A DNA stretch of 64,000 nucleotides from Sphingobacterium micropteri (GCF_014692515.1 NZ_JACOIK010000003.1:124001-188000), one strand, 5' to 3'. Positions 1 to 10,165 are shown, numbered from the stretch's first letter. The notes: generated from the sequence alone by a model not told the origin. Numbers and translations are program-made.

Positions 1-1
1 G

Positions 2-67
2 ATAGAAGACAAGGCCATAACAATAGATGAAAACTCCATATGGAGTCCTAAAACCAACAAGGAATAG
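2..67 (+). CDS. C-terminal tail of an upstream gene (5' truncated by window edge)
   Basis: An open frame enters from the left edge and stops at TAG 65-67, giving 21 residues that end in SPKTNKE. It sits 37 bases before the SusC start on the same strand, so it is probably the preceding gene of the polysaccharide locus. Too little remains to name it. Confidence 0.45.
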   Translation: MEDKAITIDENSIWSPKTNKE

Positions 68-104
68 GGAGGGGAATAAATTAATGATATAAAAACATAT
101 AATT

Positions 105-3100
105 ATGATAAGGATATTTTTGATAATAACGCTTGTTGTCACGACGATGATGACTTATGGACAACAAGCACAGGTAAAAGGACGTGTCGTTGATGAGGAT
201 AGACAAGCTGTTTCCGAAGTTACTGTTCGGATAAAAGGTGAGCAACGTGTTACTTCTACCAATACAAAAGGTGATTTTGTAATTAGTGCTGCGATCGGTG
301 ATGTGCTGCTATTTTCTAAAATAGGGATGGTTGTACAGGAGATGGTTTTCAGTGGCCAGACTACAATAGATATAATCATGATGGCCGAAGATCAACAATT
401 GGATGAAGTGGTCGTCATCGGTTATCAGACAATTAGAAAGGCAGATCTTACAGGAGCTGTTTCGGTATTCAAACCAGATGAAATGAAGAATACGACTGTT
501 ACAGGTACCGTAGGCGATGCATTGGTGACGGTGCCGGGTGTAAACGTCCGGACAGCAGGTGCACCGGGACGGGAAGGAAAAGTCGAAATCCGGGGAACCG
601 GCACATTTGGGAATAGTAATCCGCTGTATGTTGTAGATGGTGTGATCTCTGGTGCAAATAGAGACTTCAATTTTAATGATATTGAAAGTATCCAAGTTCT
701 AAAAGACGCGTCAGCGGCAGCAATTTATGGCTCCCGAGCAGGAAATGGGGTTATTATTATCACGACTAAGCAAGGAGCGGAAGGAAAGATGAAAATTGAT
801 CTTTCTTCCAGGCGCTCTTTACAATGGTTGCCGAAATATAACTTAACTGATCGAACGCAATGGATCAAGTTGAATGATTTGGCATTCATGAATACAATTG
901 CAGATGGAAACCCTAATATCAATGGGCTGGCAAATCATTTCGAAGGGGATACAGATTGGCAAAGTGAGGTGTTCAAGACCGGAATTGTGGATGATCACAA
1001 TGTCTCTTTTTCAGGAGGAGGCCGTGACAGCCGTTATTTTATTTCTGGAAACTATCAATCAAATTCGGGAACAGTTATCGGTACGAAAAGCAAACGTTAT
1101 ACACTCCGTTCAAATGCATCTGCCAGTCGAGATTTTGGAGAACATGTTAAATTCACCATAGGCGAGAATATTGTTTTAAGTCACTACGGTATTGACGAAA
1201 TGGATACGAATCCTATTGTTGATGTTTACCGTATGTTGCCGACGATATCGATCTATGATCCTAGAAACCATGGAGGGTATGGATATGGAAGTGGACCATA
1301 TAATATTACTTTTGGTACTAATCCATTCGCAAAAGAAGATTTTACAGATACTAGAAATAGTAATTTGAGAGTTCGTGGAAATGCTTTTACCTCTTTAGAT
1401 CTTTTCAGTTTATTCAAATACAAATTTAGCTTTGGATTTGACTTTAGTAATGACAATCATCGTTATTTGCGTAAGGTTGGTTCCTGGCAAGTTAACCAAC
1501 CTATTGATCCGTCGACATTAACGAGACGTCAAGCACAGTATAGCGAATTTGTTTTTGACCATACGTTAGAGTTCAACAAACAATTCGATAAGCATTCCAT
1601 ATCTTCCGTAGTCGGTGCTAGTTACCAACCGTATAGCTATGAGCAAGTTTGGGGAGCAAAAAATGATGTTTTAGTAAACAGTCAAACCGACGCATATTTT
1701 GAACATCTGGATGCTGCACTGAGAGACCCAAGGACTGGTGGTTTTCAAAACTTAGCAAAGCTATTTTCGGTATTCGGACGAGTTAACTACAATTATGCAG
1801 ACAAATACCTGCTAAGCGGTACTATACGCAGGGATGAATCTTCACGTTTCTCGCCACAATATAATGTTGGTTATTTTCCATCAGGATCATTGGGCTGGCG
1901 TGTAAGTGAAGAATCTTTTTTTAATGCGTCTTGGATAGATGATCTAAAAATAAGAGCGAATTACGGTATTTTAGGAACCTCTAATATTGGGTTTTGGGAT
2001 TGGGTCGCTTTGATCAATACTTTTCCACAAGCATCTTTTGGGGATAATAGCAGCTCCGTTCCCGGCATGACACAAATTCAATTGTCCAATGCCGACCTGC
2101 GATGGGAAAAGTTATCGCAAATGAATGCGGGCTTTGATGCTGTTTTTCTAAAGAACCGTTTTAATGTGACGTTTGAATATTTTATTAAAACGACAAAAGA
2201 TGTGCTTACTCCTATGCAAATCTTGTTGTCTACGGGGAATAATGGAGGGAATCCTTTTGTTAACGCAGCTACCCTCGAAAATAGAGGGATAGAATTGGCG
2301 TTAAACTGGAAAGATAAGATCGGTAGTGATTTTAGATATAGTTTGGACGTTAACGGTTCTTATTTGAAAAACAAGATTGTTGAATTGGGATATGGGCGTC
2401 AGGAATTTAACCAATGGAATACAAAATCTGTTGTAGGCAGTCCAATAGGAGAGTGGTATTTGATTAAAACTGACGGACTGTTTCGCTCCACGGAGGAAGT
2501 CATGTCACACCGGAATAGTGAAGGTACACTGATCCAGCCTAATGCTAAGCCCGGCGATATACGATACCTGGATTATAATGATGACGGGCAGATTACCGAT
2601 GCCGATAGACAATATCTCGGATCGACTATTCCAAAATATTATTTAGGAATGAATATGTCTTTTGATTACAAGGGTTTTGATATGCAAATCCAATCGACCG
2701 GTGCTTTTGGCCATATGGCTTTCAACGGTCCGCGATCTGGATTTGACCGTTTTGATGATAACTCGAACTATAGGGCTGATTATGATCCCTGGACACCGGA
2801 AAACCCCAGTGCTACAGACCCAAGGCCGATTTTTGCAGACTCCAGAAATGCGCGTCCCGATCAAGATCGATGGTTAGAAAATGGAAATTATTTACGGATT
2901 AAGCAGATCGCAATAGGATACAACTTACCCAAGTCTTTGCTTGGTCAACATATTAGAGGTGCACGGGTATACGTGAATGCGCAAAATCTGGTCACATTTA
3001 CATCCTACAGAGGGCTTGATCCGGAGTTTTTGAATACCAATATTTGGGATCGCTCATATGATGGTGGAGCATTCCCTAATCCAAAAGGTTTTACGTTTGG

Positions 3101-3119
3101 TGCACAGTTGTCATTCTAA
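105..3119 (+). CDS. SusC-family TonB-dependent outer-membrane transporter
   Basis: This 1004-residue protein is an outer-membrane beta-barrel that imports glycan oligosaccharides using TonB energy, in a pair with the SusD protein encoded next. It has a signal peptide (about residues 1-20, ending MTYGQ), a carboxypeptidase-regulatory-like beta-sandwich (about 23-95), a TonB-box region DEVVVIGYQ near 100, a plug domain (about 115-220, with PLYVVDGV and IYGSRAGNGVIIITTK), and a long barrel ending in Phe (TFGAQLSF), as expected of a BAM substrate. It lacks the extra N-terminal STN domain used for sigma/anti-sigma signalling, so it is probably a transporter rather than a transducer. The susD-like gene follows after 11 bases. 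The substrate cannot be read from this protein; the adjacent GH43 suggests an arabinose- or xylose-containing glycan. Confidence 0.96.
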   Translation: MIRIFLIITLVVTTMMTYGQQAQVKGRVVDEDRQAVSEVTVRIKGEQRVTSTNTKGDFVISAAIGDVLLFSKIGMVVQEMVFSGQTTIDIIMMAEDQQLDEVVVIGYQTIRKADLTGAVSVFKPDEMKNTTVTGTVGDALVTVPGVNVRTAGAPGREGKVEIRGTGTFGNSNPLYVVDGVISGANRDFNFNDIESIQVLKDASAAAIYGSRAGNGVIIITTKQGAEGKMKIDLSSRRSLQWLPKYNLTDRTQWIKLNDLAFMNTIADGNPNINGLANHFEGDTDWQSEVFKTGIVDDHNVSFSGGGRDSRYFISGNYQSNSGTVIGTKSKRYTLRSNASASRDFGEHVKFTIGENIVLSHYGIDEMDTNPIVDVYRMLPTISIYDPRNHGGYGYGSGPYNITFGTNPFAKEDFTDTRNSNLRVRGNAFTSLDLFSLFKYKFSFGFDFSNDNHRYLRKVGSWQVNQPIDPSTLTRRQAQYSEFVFDHTLEFNKQFDKHSISSVVGASYQPYSYEQVWGAKNDVLVNSQTDAYFEHLDAALRDPRTGGFQNLAKLFSVFGRVNYNYADKYLLSGTIRRDESSRFSPQYNVGYFPSGSLGWRVSEESFFNASWIDDLKIRANYGILGTSNIGFWDWVALINTFPQASFGDNSSSVPGMTQIQLSNADLRWEKLSQMNAGFDAVFLKNRFNVTFEYFIKTTKDVLTPMQILLSTGNNGGNPFVNAATLENRGIELALNWKDKIGSDFRYSLDVNGSYLKNKIVELGYGRQEFNQWNTKSVVGSPIGEWYLIKTDGLFRSTEEVMSHRNSEGTLIQPNAKPGDIRYLDYNDDGQITDADRQYLGSTIPKYYLGMNMSFDYKGFDMQIQSTGAFGHMAFNGPRSGFDRFDDNSNYRADYDPWTPENPSATDPRPIFADSRNARPDQDRWLENGNYLRIKQIAIGYNLPKSLLGQHIRGARVYVNAQNLVTFTSYRGLDPEFLNTNIWDRSYDGGAFPNPKGFTFGAQLSF

Positions 3120-3130
3120 ATTATAAAAAA

Positions 3131-4693
3131 ATGAAAAAGCTATTTTATATATTTTTAAGTATATGTATGCTTAGTGCATGCAAGGTGGAGGTAGAGAACC
3201 CAAATTCGATCACCTTGGAAAGTTTCTGGAACACAGAATTGGATGCAGAATATGGTGTCAATGCCATATATAATATGTTCTACAAACCCGGCACGTATGC
3301 CCGGTGGATGTGGTTTAGGTTTGACCTGACTTCAGATGAAGGGTTTAGCCAAAGTCCATGGGCAGAATTGCGGGAATGGACGCAGTTTATTTATAATAAC
3401 TATAATTTTTCAGAAGGCAATGGGATGACCTATGCCGAATGCTATCAGGCTATTTTCAGAGCCAACCAAGCCCTATTTCACATTCCTGATATTGCGTTTG
3501 AAGATGAAGAAAAGAAGTCTCGTCTCCTTGGACAAGCCTATTTTCTGAGAGGTCTTTATTATTATAATTTAGCGGTATTATGGGGTAGCGAGAATAAGAG
3601 CGTGCCTATTGTGCTCGAACCATCTACACCGGGTATGCAACCTAATGGGAATACAGAAACTGAAATCTATCAGCAAGCTATCGACGATCTTACCGAAGCT
3701 CAAAATATGCTTCCGGAGGCTTGGACAGGTCAAGATAAAGGTAGGGCAACCAAGGGCGCTGCTTTAGCGCTTCGCGCGAAATGTTACATGCAAATACATC
3801 AGTGGCAGGAAGCCCAATCTGATTTGCATTGGCTGGTAGAAGGAGAAGGAAGAAGTTATTATGATCTGATGTCAAATTATGCAGATAATTTTACGTCGGC
3901 GGCGGAGAATAATATCGAATCGGTGTTCGAAATACAATATTCGGATGTAAACAAAGCTCCGGCAGGAGATGGCCCGAATTCAATAGACCCTAATCTAGGT
4001 CTCCATAGAGGACAGTTTTTCGCACCTCCAGGCATCGGATGGACAGACGGTGAGCTGCGTCCTTGGCTTGTTACCGAACTTAAAAAAGAACGTAATCTTA
4101 CCAATGGATTTGATATTCGACTGAAGTATACCGCTTTTTATCAAGGAATGGAAAACGATTTTTCAGATAATAATCGAATTTATTCGCTGACTAGCAGCAA
4201 TGCACTGTGGCAACAAGGGAATTGGCAGGGAAGGGTATTCTTCCGTAAATATTCTTCCACAGACAGAGGTTTTGACGATTATTACAACCCGACTAATGTA
4301 AGGGTTATCCGTTTTGCCGATGTGCTATTAATGTATGCAGAATGTATTGCGGAAGCGGGTGGAAGCCTAGCTGACGCTGTGCCACACGTAGATCGGGTTA
4401 GAGCTCGCGCAAATATGCCGCCACTCGCTACAAACCACTTCGTAGCGACGACCGATCGGGCGCGGTTCCTTAAAAGGTTACAAACGGAGAGGGTGTTGGA
4501 GTTGGCAAGCGAGGGACACCGTTGGGCCGACATCAAGAGATGGGAACTGTTGGATACACAGGAGGGAATTGATGAGTTGAAGCAACGAGATCCCGATTTC
4601 AATAATTTTGTGATAGGACGTCATAGAAGCTTACCGATTCCGTCCGATGAAGCCAATAATAATCCTAATGTGGATCAAAACCCGAGATATTAA
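3131..4693 (+). CDS. SusD/RagB-family glycan-binding lipoprotein
   Basis: This 520-residue surface lipoprotein captures glycan and closes over its SusC partner. A lipobox (LSAC, Cys17) ends the signal sequence. The body has the SusD pattern: TPR-like helices with FLRGLYYYNLAVLWG near residue 140, ALRAKCYMQI near 215, and the C-terminal block RFADVLLMYAE...ERVLELASEGHRWADIKRW near 390-475. The length is typical of the family. It starts 11 bases after susC and is followed 27 bases later by a GH43 gene, so all are probably co-transcribed. Binding residues cannot be assigned by eye. Confidence 0.95.
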   Translation: MKKLFYIFLSICMLSACKVEVENPNSITLESFWNTELDAEYGVNAIYNMFYKPGTYARWMWFRFDLTSDEGFSQSPWAELREWTQFIYNNYNFSEGNGMTYAECYQAIFRANQALFHIPDIAFEDEEKKSRLLGQAYFLRGLYYYNLAVLWGSENKSVPIVLEPSTPGMQPNGNTETEIYQQAIDDLTEAQNMLPEAWTGQDKGRATKGAALALRAKCYMQIHQWQEAQSDLHWLVEGEGRSYYDLMSNYADNFTSAAENNIESVFEIQYSDVNKAPAGDGPNSIDPNLGLHRGQFFAPPGIGWTDGELRPWLVTELKKERNLTNGFDIRLKYTAFYQGMENDFSDNNRIYSLTSSNALWQQGNWQGRVFFRKYSSTDRGFDDYYNPTNVRVIRFADVLLMYAECIAEAGGSLADAVPHVDRVRARANMPPLATNHFVATTDRARFLKRLQTERVLELASEGHRWADIKRWELLDTQEGIDELKQRDPDFNNFVIGRHRSLPIPSDEANNNPNVDQNPRY

Positions 4694-4720
4694 TAAATAG
4701 AACAGTTAAAATTTATTCAT

Positions 4721-5671
4721 ATGAAAAGATTAGTTTATCTATCACTGGTTCTTATTCTTGCAGGCTTTTTGTCTTGTGAGAAAAACAGCGTAAGTGATTT
4801 CCAATATACCACCCCGGTATTATTGGGTGATCCGAATATTTTGTATCATGACAATACCTATTATGCTTACGGCACGAATGCCTCTGACGGCATTGAGGTA
4901 TATACTTCTGACGATCTTCATACTTGGCATAAATCTCCTCATTTAGCCTTACATAAGGACAGCACTTGGGCAGAGCGATGGTTTTGGGCACCCGAAGTGT
5001 ACTATGTTCCTGAAAAAAACAAATTCTTTATGTATTTTACCGCTGATGAGCATATAGGTGTGGCCACAGCAGACAATCCGCTCGGTCCATTTACCCAAGA
5101 AAAGAAAGAACCGATGTGGACAGATGGAAAAGCGATAGACAATTCCTTATTTATAGACGATGATGGTACGCCTTATTTGTACTTTGTCCGTTTCACCGAT
5201 GGATCGGTAGTTTGGGTTGCGGAGTTGGAAAATGATTTGAAGACCATAAAGAATGAAACGCTGACCCCATGTATTCATGTATCACAAAATTGGGAAAGGA
5301 TCCAAGGGCGAATTAACGAAGGTCCATTTATCGTTAAACATGGAAATCTGTATTATATGACCTATTCGGCTAATCATTTTGAAAGCCCTTACTATGGTGT
5401 TGGGTATGCTACGGCAAATTCACCCAAAGGACCTTGGACGAAATACGAAGGGAATCCTATCTTGCAAAAACCAAAAGACTATATTGGTGTCGGACATCAT
5501 TCACTTTTCAATGATAAACAAGGACAATTAAAAATAGTCTTCCACGCCCATTATGCTCCCGGTAAGGTGTTACCTCGTATTATGTTGATTGCAGATGTGG
5601 ATTTTTCAGATGATGCAGTGCCCGTTATGCAAATTGGTGAAGAAGTGTTGGCTCCTGTTGTCAGCAGATAA
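4721..5671 (+). CDS. GH43-family glycoside hydrolase, lipoprotein
   Basis: This is a 316-residue five-bladed beta-propeller hydrolase, probably an alpha-L-arabinofuranosidase, arabinanase or beta-xylosidase. The N-terminus has a lipobox (FLSC, Cys19), so it should be membrane-anchored, possibly at the surface. The three GH43 acidic residues are visible in order: Asp37 in LLGDPNILYH (base), Asp140 in AIDNSLFIDDDG (pKa modulator) and Glu200 in RINEGPFIVK (acid). Supporting propeller motifs are WAPEVYY near 89 and YYMTYSANHF near 208. There is no accessory binding domain. It lies directly behind susC/susD, which makes it the enzymatic clue to substrate, but GH43 is too diverse in specificity for a firmer call. 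Confidence 0.9.
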   Translation: MKRLVYLSLVLILAGFLSCEKNSVSDFQYTTPVLLGDPNILYHDNTYYAYGTNASDGIEVYTSDDLHTWHKSPHLALHKDSTWAERWFWAPEVYYVPEKNKFFMYFTADEHIGVATADNPLGPFTQEKKEPMWTDGKAIDNSLFIDDDGTPYLYFVRFTDGSVVWVAELENDLKTIKNETLTPCIHVSQNWERIQGRINEGPFIVKHGNLYYMTYSANHFESPYYGVGYATANSPKGPWTKYEGNPILQKPKDYIGVGHHSLFNDKQGQLKIVFHAHYAPGKVLPRIMLIADVDFSDDAVPVMQIGEEVLAPVVSR

Positions 5672-5716
5672 ACGTATGGCAAATCACTATGAATTCCGTA
5701 AAAGATATTAGAGATA

Positions 5717-7741
5717 ATGAGATACATGGTAAATAAACTTTTTTCGATAATTGTACTAACTTTAGTATATAGTGTAGGGTATGGGCATATCACGCCCGAA
5801 TCAACTTGGCGGATTTCCTTAAAAAAACCGGGCAATCCGGCGGTGGATTATAAGTTGAAAGCGAATGATTCTGGCGTGTTGGGGACCGACGAAAATCTCC
5901 CGATAGCCATAACACGTCAAGTAAGCGAAACAACAACCGGCATGCGTATTGTCGTCGAGTTGACAGCTACAGAGACCGTTTTCTATAATTTTGAGGAACT
6001 TTACGAATTGCCAGCTGTGGAGCACCACGATTGTCAGTTTTTGATGCCCGGATTTTGGTATCGTCGGAATTTACGTTCTCCACAGGAAGCGCCTTCCTTT
6101 GCAACCAGTGATAGCTGGCAAGTACGTGAGGATCGTTTGAGTATACCTTTGACGGGTATATACAACGAGAAAACAGGCGATTATTATACCGTCATGCGCT
6201 TAGATGAATTCGCTCATGAAAGCCTTACGGCACTTAGCGAAGGAGAAGTGATTCTTTCTGGAAAAACCTCACTCGGTTTTACAGGCTTTCGTAATAAGGG
6301 AGGAACCGCTTCCCTTGTTTTTGGCTTTCCTTATAATGAAGCTCCTAATACGTATATACGTAAACTTATTCTTGCCCCTGCAGTACGAGCATTCGAGAGA
6401 TTGGAAAAAGGTGAAGTTCGCCGGTTGACTTGGGAAATTCGAAAAGGTAGAGCCATAAACTATTCCGCTTTTGTGGCTGATGTGTGGACTTATTCTTATG
6501 ATTCGTTAAAGCCAACCGTTTATGCGGATGCTATGAGCACGAGACAAGCGAAAGAGGCTCTGTCTAATTTTTTTAGAGAAAGTTATGTAGACAAATTTGA
6601 TTTGAAATACTTTTCCGGTGTACATATGCGTACTGATGATTGCGAAAGTACAGACGCGACTGAAGTCGGTTTTATCGGCCGGGTTTTATTGAATGCATTC
6701 AATGCGTTGGAGTATGGAGAGGAAAAGGCAGATAACGATCTTATAAGCAAGGCTCGTCATACGTTTGATTCCTATCTTCTGCACGGGTTTTCTGAAAACG
6801 GGTTCTTCCATGAATATGTTGATTACCAGAAGGACAGCGTGACGCTGGAATACAGTCTCCGTCGCCAATCAGAAGGACTCTTTGCCATATTAAACTATCT
6901 TAAATATGAACGAGACAAAGGGAGAAAACATCCTGAATGGGAAAATAAAGTAAAAACACTTTTTACAAATCTACAACAGTTACAGGAGGAAGATGGAAGC
7001 TTCCCCAGAAAGTTTGACGGAGCATTTCATATTACGGATCCTTCTGGAGGTAGTACACCTTCTGCGGTGCTGCCACTAACTATGGGCTATGCTTATTTTA
7101 AAAATAAGTCTTATCTGGAAAGTGCCAAACGTGCGGGGAAATACCTGGAGGAAGAACTGATAACGAAAGCTGACTATTTTTCTTCTACGTTGGACGCTAA
7201 TTGTGAAGATAAAGAAGCGTCGTTGTATGCCTCTACCGCCATGCATTACCTAGCGATGGTAACAACCGGAAAAGAAAGGCAACATTATGTTGATTTGTGT
7301 CAGCAAGCAGCCTATTTTTGCCTTTCTTGGTATTATTTGTGGGATGTTCCTTTTGCACAGGGACAGATGTTAGGTGATGTGAATTTTAAATCTAGAGGCT
7401 GGGGAAATGTTTCGGTCGAGAACAATCACATAGATGTTTTTATTTTTGAATTTGCGACAGTGCTCGATTGGTTAGCAAAAGAAAAAAAGGAACCAAGGTT
7501 TTCCGAATTTTCTTCGGTGATAAAAACAAGTATGTTGCAACTGATGCCGCAAAAAAATTCTTTGTTCGACATTGGGAAGCCTGGCTATTACCCAGAAGTT
7601 GTACAGCATACCAACTGGGATTATGGCAAAAATGGGAAAGGCTTTTATAACGATATATTTGCACCCGGATGGACGGTTGCGTCGCTCTGGCAAATGTTGA
7701 GCCCCGATCGTGTTACTTCATTTTTTGAAGCAAGAAAATAA
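5717..7741 (+). CDS. Secreted polysaccharide-locus protein of unknown function, predicted (alpha/alpha) toroid
   Basis: This 674-residue protein has a signal peptide (about 1-23) and I cannot assign it to a named family. Residues about 25-245 look like a beta-rich domain. Residues about 270-660 are mostly helical and rich in aromatic and acidic residues (YFSGVHMRTDDCESTDATEVGF, QLQEEDGSFPRKFDG, WGNVSVENNHIDVFIFEF), resembling the alpha/alpha barrel of glycan-active hydrolases or lyases. Position 46 bases after the GH43 gene argues for a role in degrading the same glycan, as inference only. ATG 5717 is used; ATG 5726 also gives a good signal peptide. The catalytic residues are unknown. Confidence 0.75.
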   Translation: MRYMVNKLFSIIVLTLVYSVGYGHITPESTWRISLKKPGNPAVDYKLKANDSGVLGTDENLPIAITRQVSETTTGMRIVVELTATETVFYNFEELYELPAVEHHDCQFLMPGFWYRRNLRSPQEAPSFATSDSWQVREDRLSIPLTGIYNEKTGDYYTVMRLDEFAHESLTALSEGEVILSGKTSLGFTGFRNKGGTASLVFGFPYNEAPNTYIRKLILAPAVRAFERLEKGEVRRLTWEIRKGRAINYSAFVADVWTYSYDSLKPTVYADAMSTRQAKEALSNFFRESYVDKFDLKYFSGVHMRTDDCESTDATEVGFIGRVLLNAFNALEYGEEKADNDLISKARHTFDSYLLHGFSENGFFHEYVDYQKDSVTLEYSLRRQSEGLFAILNYLKYERDKGRKHPEWENKVKTLFTNLQQLQEEDGSFPRKFDGAFHITDPSGGSTPSAVLPLTMGYAYFKNKSYLESAKRAGKYLEEELITKADYFSSTLDANCEDKEASLYASTAMHYLAMVTTGKERQHYVDLCQQAAYFCLSWYYLWDVPFAQGQMLGDVNFKSRGWGNVSVENNHIDVFIFEFATVLDWLAKEKKEPRFSEFSSVIKTSMLQLMPQKNSLFDIGKPGYYPEVVQHTNWDYGKNGKGFYNDIFAPGWTVASLWQMLSPDRVTSFFEARK

Positions 7742-7766
7742 ATAGCGAAAAGACGATATGTATTTT

Positions 7767-7798
7767 TTTGTTTTATTTATAGAAATAGATTATCTTTG
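7767..7798 (+). promoter_or_regulatory. Bacteroidota-type promoter of rpmE2
   Basis: TTTG (7767-7770), 20 bases, then TATCTTTG (7791-7798). This is an exact match to the -33/-7 consensus TTTG / TAnnTTTG read by Bacteroidota primary sigma. The start site should fall near 7803, about 50 bases before the rpmE2 ATG. Confidence 0.75.
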
Positions 7799-7853
7799 CA
7801 CCTCGAATTGTTGAAGATATAATAATCATAGGAAAAAAATAAAATAAAATATA

Positions 7854-8099
7854 ATGAAAAAAGATCTGCATCCATCAAACTACAGATTAGTTGTTTTCAA
7901 AGATATGTCTAACGACTATTCTTTTGTAACTAAATCATGTGTAGACACAAAAGAGACTATTACTTGGGAAGATGGTAACGAGTATCCATTGGTGAAATTG
8001 GAGATTTCGCACACATCACACCCTTTTTATACAGGTAAGATGAAATTAGTTGATACAGCAGGACGTATCGACAAATTCCGTAGCCGTTACCAGAAGTAA
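7854..8099 (+). CDS. rpmE2: 50S ribosomal protein L31 type B
   Basis: An 81-residue large-subunit ribosomal protein. Length, the opening [11 protein letters not shown] and the [27 protein letters not shown] region identify the type B (YkgM/RpmE2) form. It has a single Cys (residue 27) and lacks the CxxC zinc ligands of type A, so it should not need zinc. It has its own strong promoter and its own terminator. No palindromic metal operator is visible upstream, which suggests constitutive expression rather than zinc-starvation control. Confidence 0.96.
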   Translation: MKKDLHPSNYRLVVFKDMSNDYSFVTKSCVDTKETITWEDGNEYPLVKLEISHTSHPFYTGKMKLVDTAGRIDKFRSRYQK

Positions 8100-8133
8100 T
8101 TTAAATTACCGGTTTCGGTCAAAAATAACTTTC

Positions 8134-8166
8134 ATCCCGATAGGTTCTTCTTGTCGGGATTTTTTT
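8134..8166 (+). terminator. Rho-independent terminator after rpmE2
   Basis: ATCCCGA (8134-8140) pairs with TCGGGAT (8154-8160) across a 13-base loop, followed by six T. It lies 35 bases after the rpmE2 stop. Confidence 0.8.
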
Positions 8167-8184
8167 ATGTAAATTTATCGGACT

Positions 8185-9372
8185 ATGCTGTTAGAAGTCG
8201 TATTACATGATCGAGCCCCATGGCGAGAACATTTATTGCCTATGGCTTTCACAAGACCAGTGGGAGCTTTTCGAGTAGGAATTTTGACAATCCAGGAGAA
8301 ATGGCAATTGTTATTGGGTGTTTCGGTCAGCTTCTATACAGAACTCTATCTTCAAGAGAAATTTCATAGTCCGTCACCTTCTGCAACCTATTTGGTCGTG
8401 CGCGCCGACCTATGTCCGACTATCGACTTGGTCAATGCTTTATCGACTTTGCAGGAAGGATGTGTGTTGGAAAAAGATGGTGATTGGATTGCCTATAAGG
8501 TCAATAAGTGGTGTCCAGAACCTACGGGAGATACATTAAACGTACATCCTTATGAGGGGGAACTGCACCGTATTCAATTTTTAGAGGATATTTATCTTCA
8601 TAATGCTACGCAAATTTCTTTTGATTTTGAGTTGCTCACAAAAGGAAAAACTTCGGCTATCTTACATGATTCTAATACGGTGATAGGTGATAACCTCTAT
8701 GTGGGGACAAATGTGACGGCATTTAGTTGTACGTTTAATACGTTGGATGGTCCTATTTATATCGCCGACGATGCTTTGCTGGAACAGGGAAGTCATTTAA
8801 AAGGTCCGATTGCTATCGGTAAAGGTGGGAGAGTAAAGATGGGAAGCCGTTTGTATCCGAATGTAAGTGTAGGACCGAACGCTACTATTGGAGGAGAAGT
8901 CAATAACACCGTGATGTGGGAAAATAGTGCAAAAGGGCATGACGGCTATCTCGGCTGTGCTGTAATTGGCGAAGGATGCAATTTGGGGGCAGGTACAAGC
9001 AATTCTAACCTTCAAAACAATTGGAAGCCTATTAAGTTGTATGATTATAAACTTGGTGATTGGCGGAAAACAGTACGGAATAAAATAGGTGTTTTTATGG
9101 GCGATTTCGCTATGTGTGGTATCAACTCGTCTATTACGACCGGTGCGGTGATTGGGGTAGGCGTACAGGTGTCTATGTCAAATATTATTCCGAAGTTTGT
9201 TCCGGACTTTTCCTGGATGACAGATGAAAAGAAGGAAAGATATGTGTGGCATAAATTTGAGGATATGTTGAAAGAGCGGGGGAGAATAGTAAATAAACGT
9301 GTACAGGAAAAAGATCTTCGCCTATTGTGGGAGGTCTATTGTATGACGAGGCAGGAAGAATTTAATATATAA
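8185..9372 (+). CDS. GlmU-like sugar-1-phosphate nucleotidyltransferase/acetyltransferase, Bacteroidota type
   Basis: This 395-residue protein matches the alternative GlmU-type family of Bacteroidota. It has an N-terminal nucleotidyltransferase-like domain without the canonical pyrophosphorylase signature (about 1-170, [12 protein letters not shown] near 21) and a C-terminal left-handed beta-helix of hexapeptide repeats (about 180-340: [52 protein letters not shown]). Its proposed role is making UDP-N-acetylglucosamine for peptidoglycan and LPS, though this is less proven than for classical GlmU. tpiA follows after 22 bases and then prmA, a conserved neighbourhood in this phylum. It probably belongs to an operon running to prmA. 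Confidence 0.85.
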   Translation: MLLEVVLHDRAPWREHLLPMAFTRPVGAFRVGILTIQEKWQLLLGVSVSFYTELYLQEKFHSPSPSATYLVVRADLCPTIDLVNALSTLQEGCVLEKDGDWIAYKVNKWCPEPTGDTLNVHPYEGELHRIQFLEDIYLHNATQISFDFELLTKGKTSAILHDSNTVIGDNLYVGTNVTAFSCTFNTLDGPIYIADDALLEQGSHLKGPIAIGKGGRVKMGSRLYPNVSVGPNATIGGEVNNTVMWENSAKGHDGYLGCAVIGEGCNLGAGTSNSNLQNNWKPIKLYDYKLGDWRKTVRNKIGVFMGDFAMCGINSSITTGAVIGVGVQVSMSNIIPKFVPDFSWMTDEKKERYVWHKFEDMLKERGRIVNKRVQEKDLRLLWEVYCMTRQEEFNI

Positions 9373-9394
9373 AATAGATAACAATTTAAAAACG

Positions 9395-10165
9395 ATGAGA
9401 AAAAACATTGTAGCAGGAAACTGGAAGATGAATCTGGATTACGAGAAAGGTGTAAGCTTATTCTCGGAAATTGTAAATATGGTAAAGGATGAGGTCGTGG
9501 GCGACCAGGAAGTTATCGTATGTAGCCCCGCTATTCATTTGCACAGTATTGCAAAGCTAGCGGAGCCCGTAAGTAACGTTGCTGTCGGTGCGCAGAATAT
9601 CCACCAAGCAGAATCTGGAGCATATACAGGTGAAATATCCGGAGCGCAGGTAAAATCGACAGGTGCAGGTTATGTTATTTTAGGCCATTCGGAGCGTAGA
9701 GCATATTTTGAGGAGACCGATGCTTTATTGGCACAGAAAGTTGATGCTGCATTAACAAACGGTTTAAAGCCAATTTTCTGTATTGGAGAAACAAAAGACG
9801 AACGTGAAGGAGGGAAAGTTTTTGATGTTATCAAAGCACAACTGGAAAAGGGCATATTCCATTTGTCTAGTGAAGATTTTGAAAAAGTAATATTGGCTTA
9901 CGAACCCGTGTGGGCTATTGGAACGGGGCTAACGGCGTCTCCGGAGCAGGCGCAGGAAGTACATGCGTTTATACGTGAAACGATTGCGAATCAATATACA
10001 CAAAAAATTGCCGATGAAACGACTATCCTATACGGGGGGAGCTGTAATCCGGCAAATGCGAATGAGTTGTTTTCACAGCCGGATATCGACGGTGGACTGA
10101 TTGGTGGTGCATCCTTGAAATCACGAGACTTTTTAGAAATTGTAAAGGTTTTTAATACGAAATAA
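9395..10165 (+). CDS. tpiA: Triosephosphate isomerase
   Basis: A 256-residue TIM-barrel enzyme that interconverts dihydroxyacetone phosphate and glyceraldehyde 3-phosphate in the cytoplasm. All catalytic residues are present: Asn9 and Lys11 in GNWKMN, His98 in GHSERR, and Glu170 in [11 protein letters not shown]. The phosphate loop YGGSCNP is present near 212. The stop TAA overlaps the prmA ATG by one base, so the two are translationally coupled. Confidence 0.99.
   Translation: MRKNIVAGNWKMNLDYEKGVSLFSEIVNMVKDEVVGDQEVIVCSPAIHLHSIAKLAEPVSNVAVGAQNIHQAESGAYTGEISGAQVKSTGAGYVILGHSERRAYFEETDALLAQKVDAALTNGLKPIFCIGETKDEREGGKVFDVIKAQLEKGIFHLSSEDFEKVILAYEPVWAIGTGLTASPEQAQEVHAFIRETIANQYTQKIADETTILYGGSCNPANANELFSQPDIDGGLIGGASLKSRDFLEIVKVFNTK

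Noticed and set aside
7854-8099. Type B L31 as a zinc-starvation gene linked to the metal operon
   Set aside because: Its promoter lacks the TGCAAT-N3-ATTGCA palindrome and it stands in an ordinary ribosomal setting far from the metal locus.
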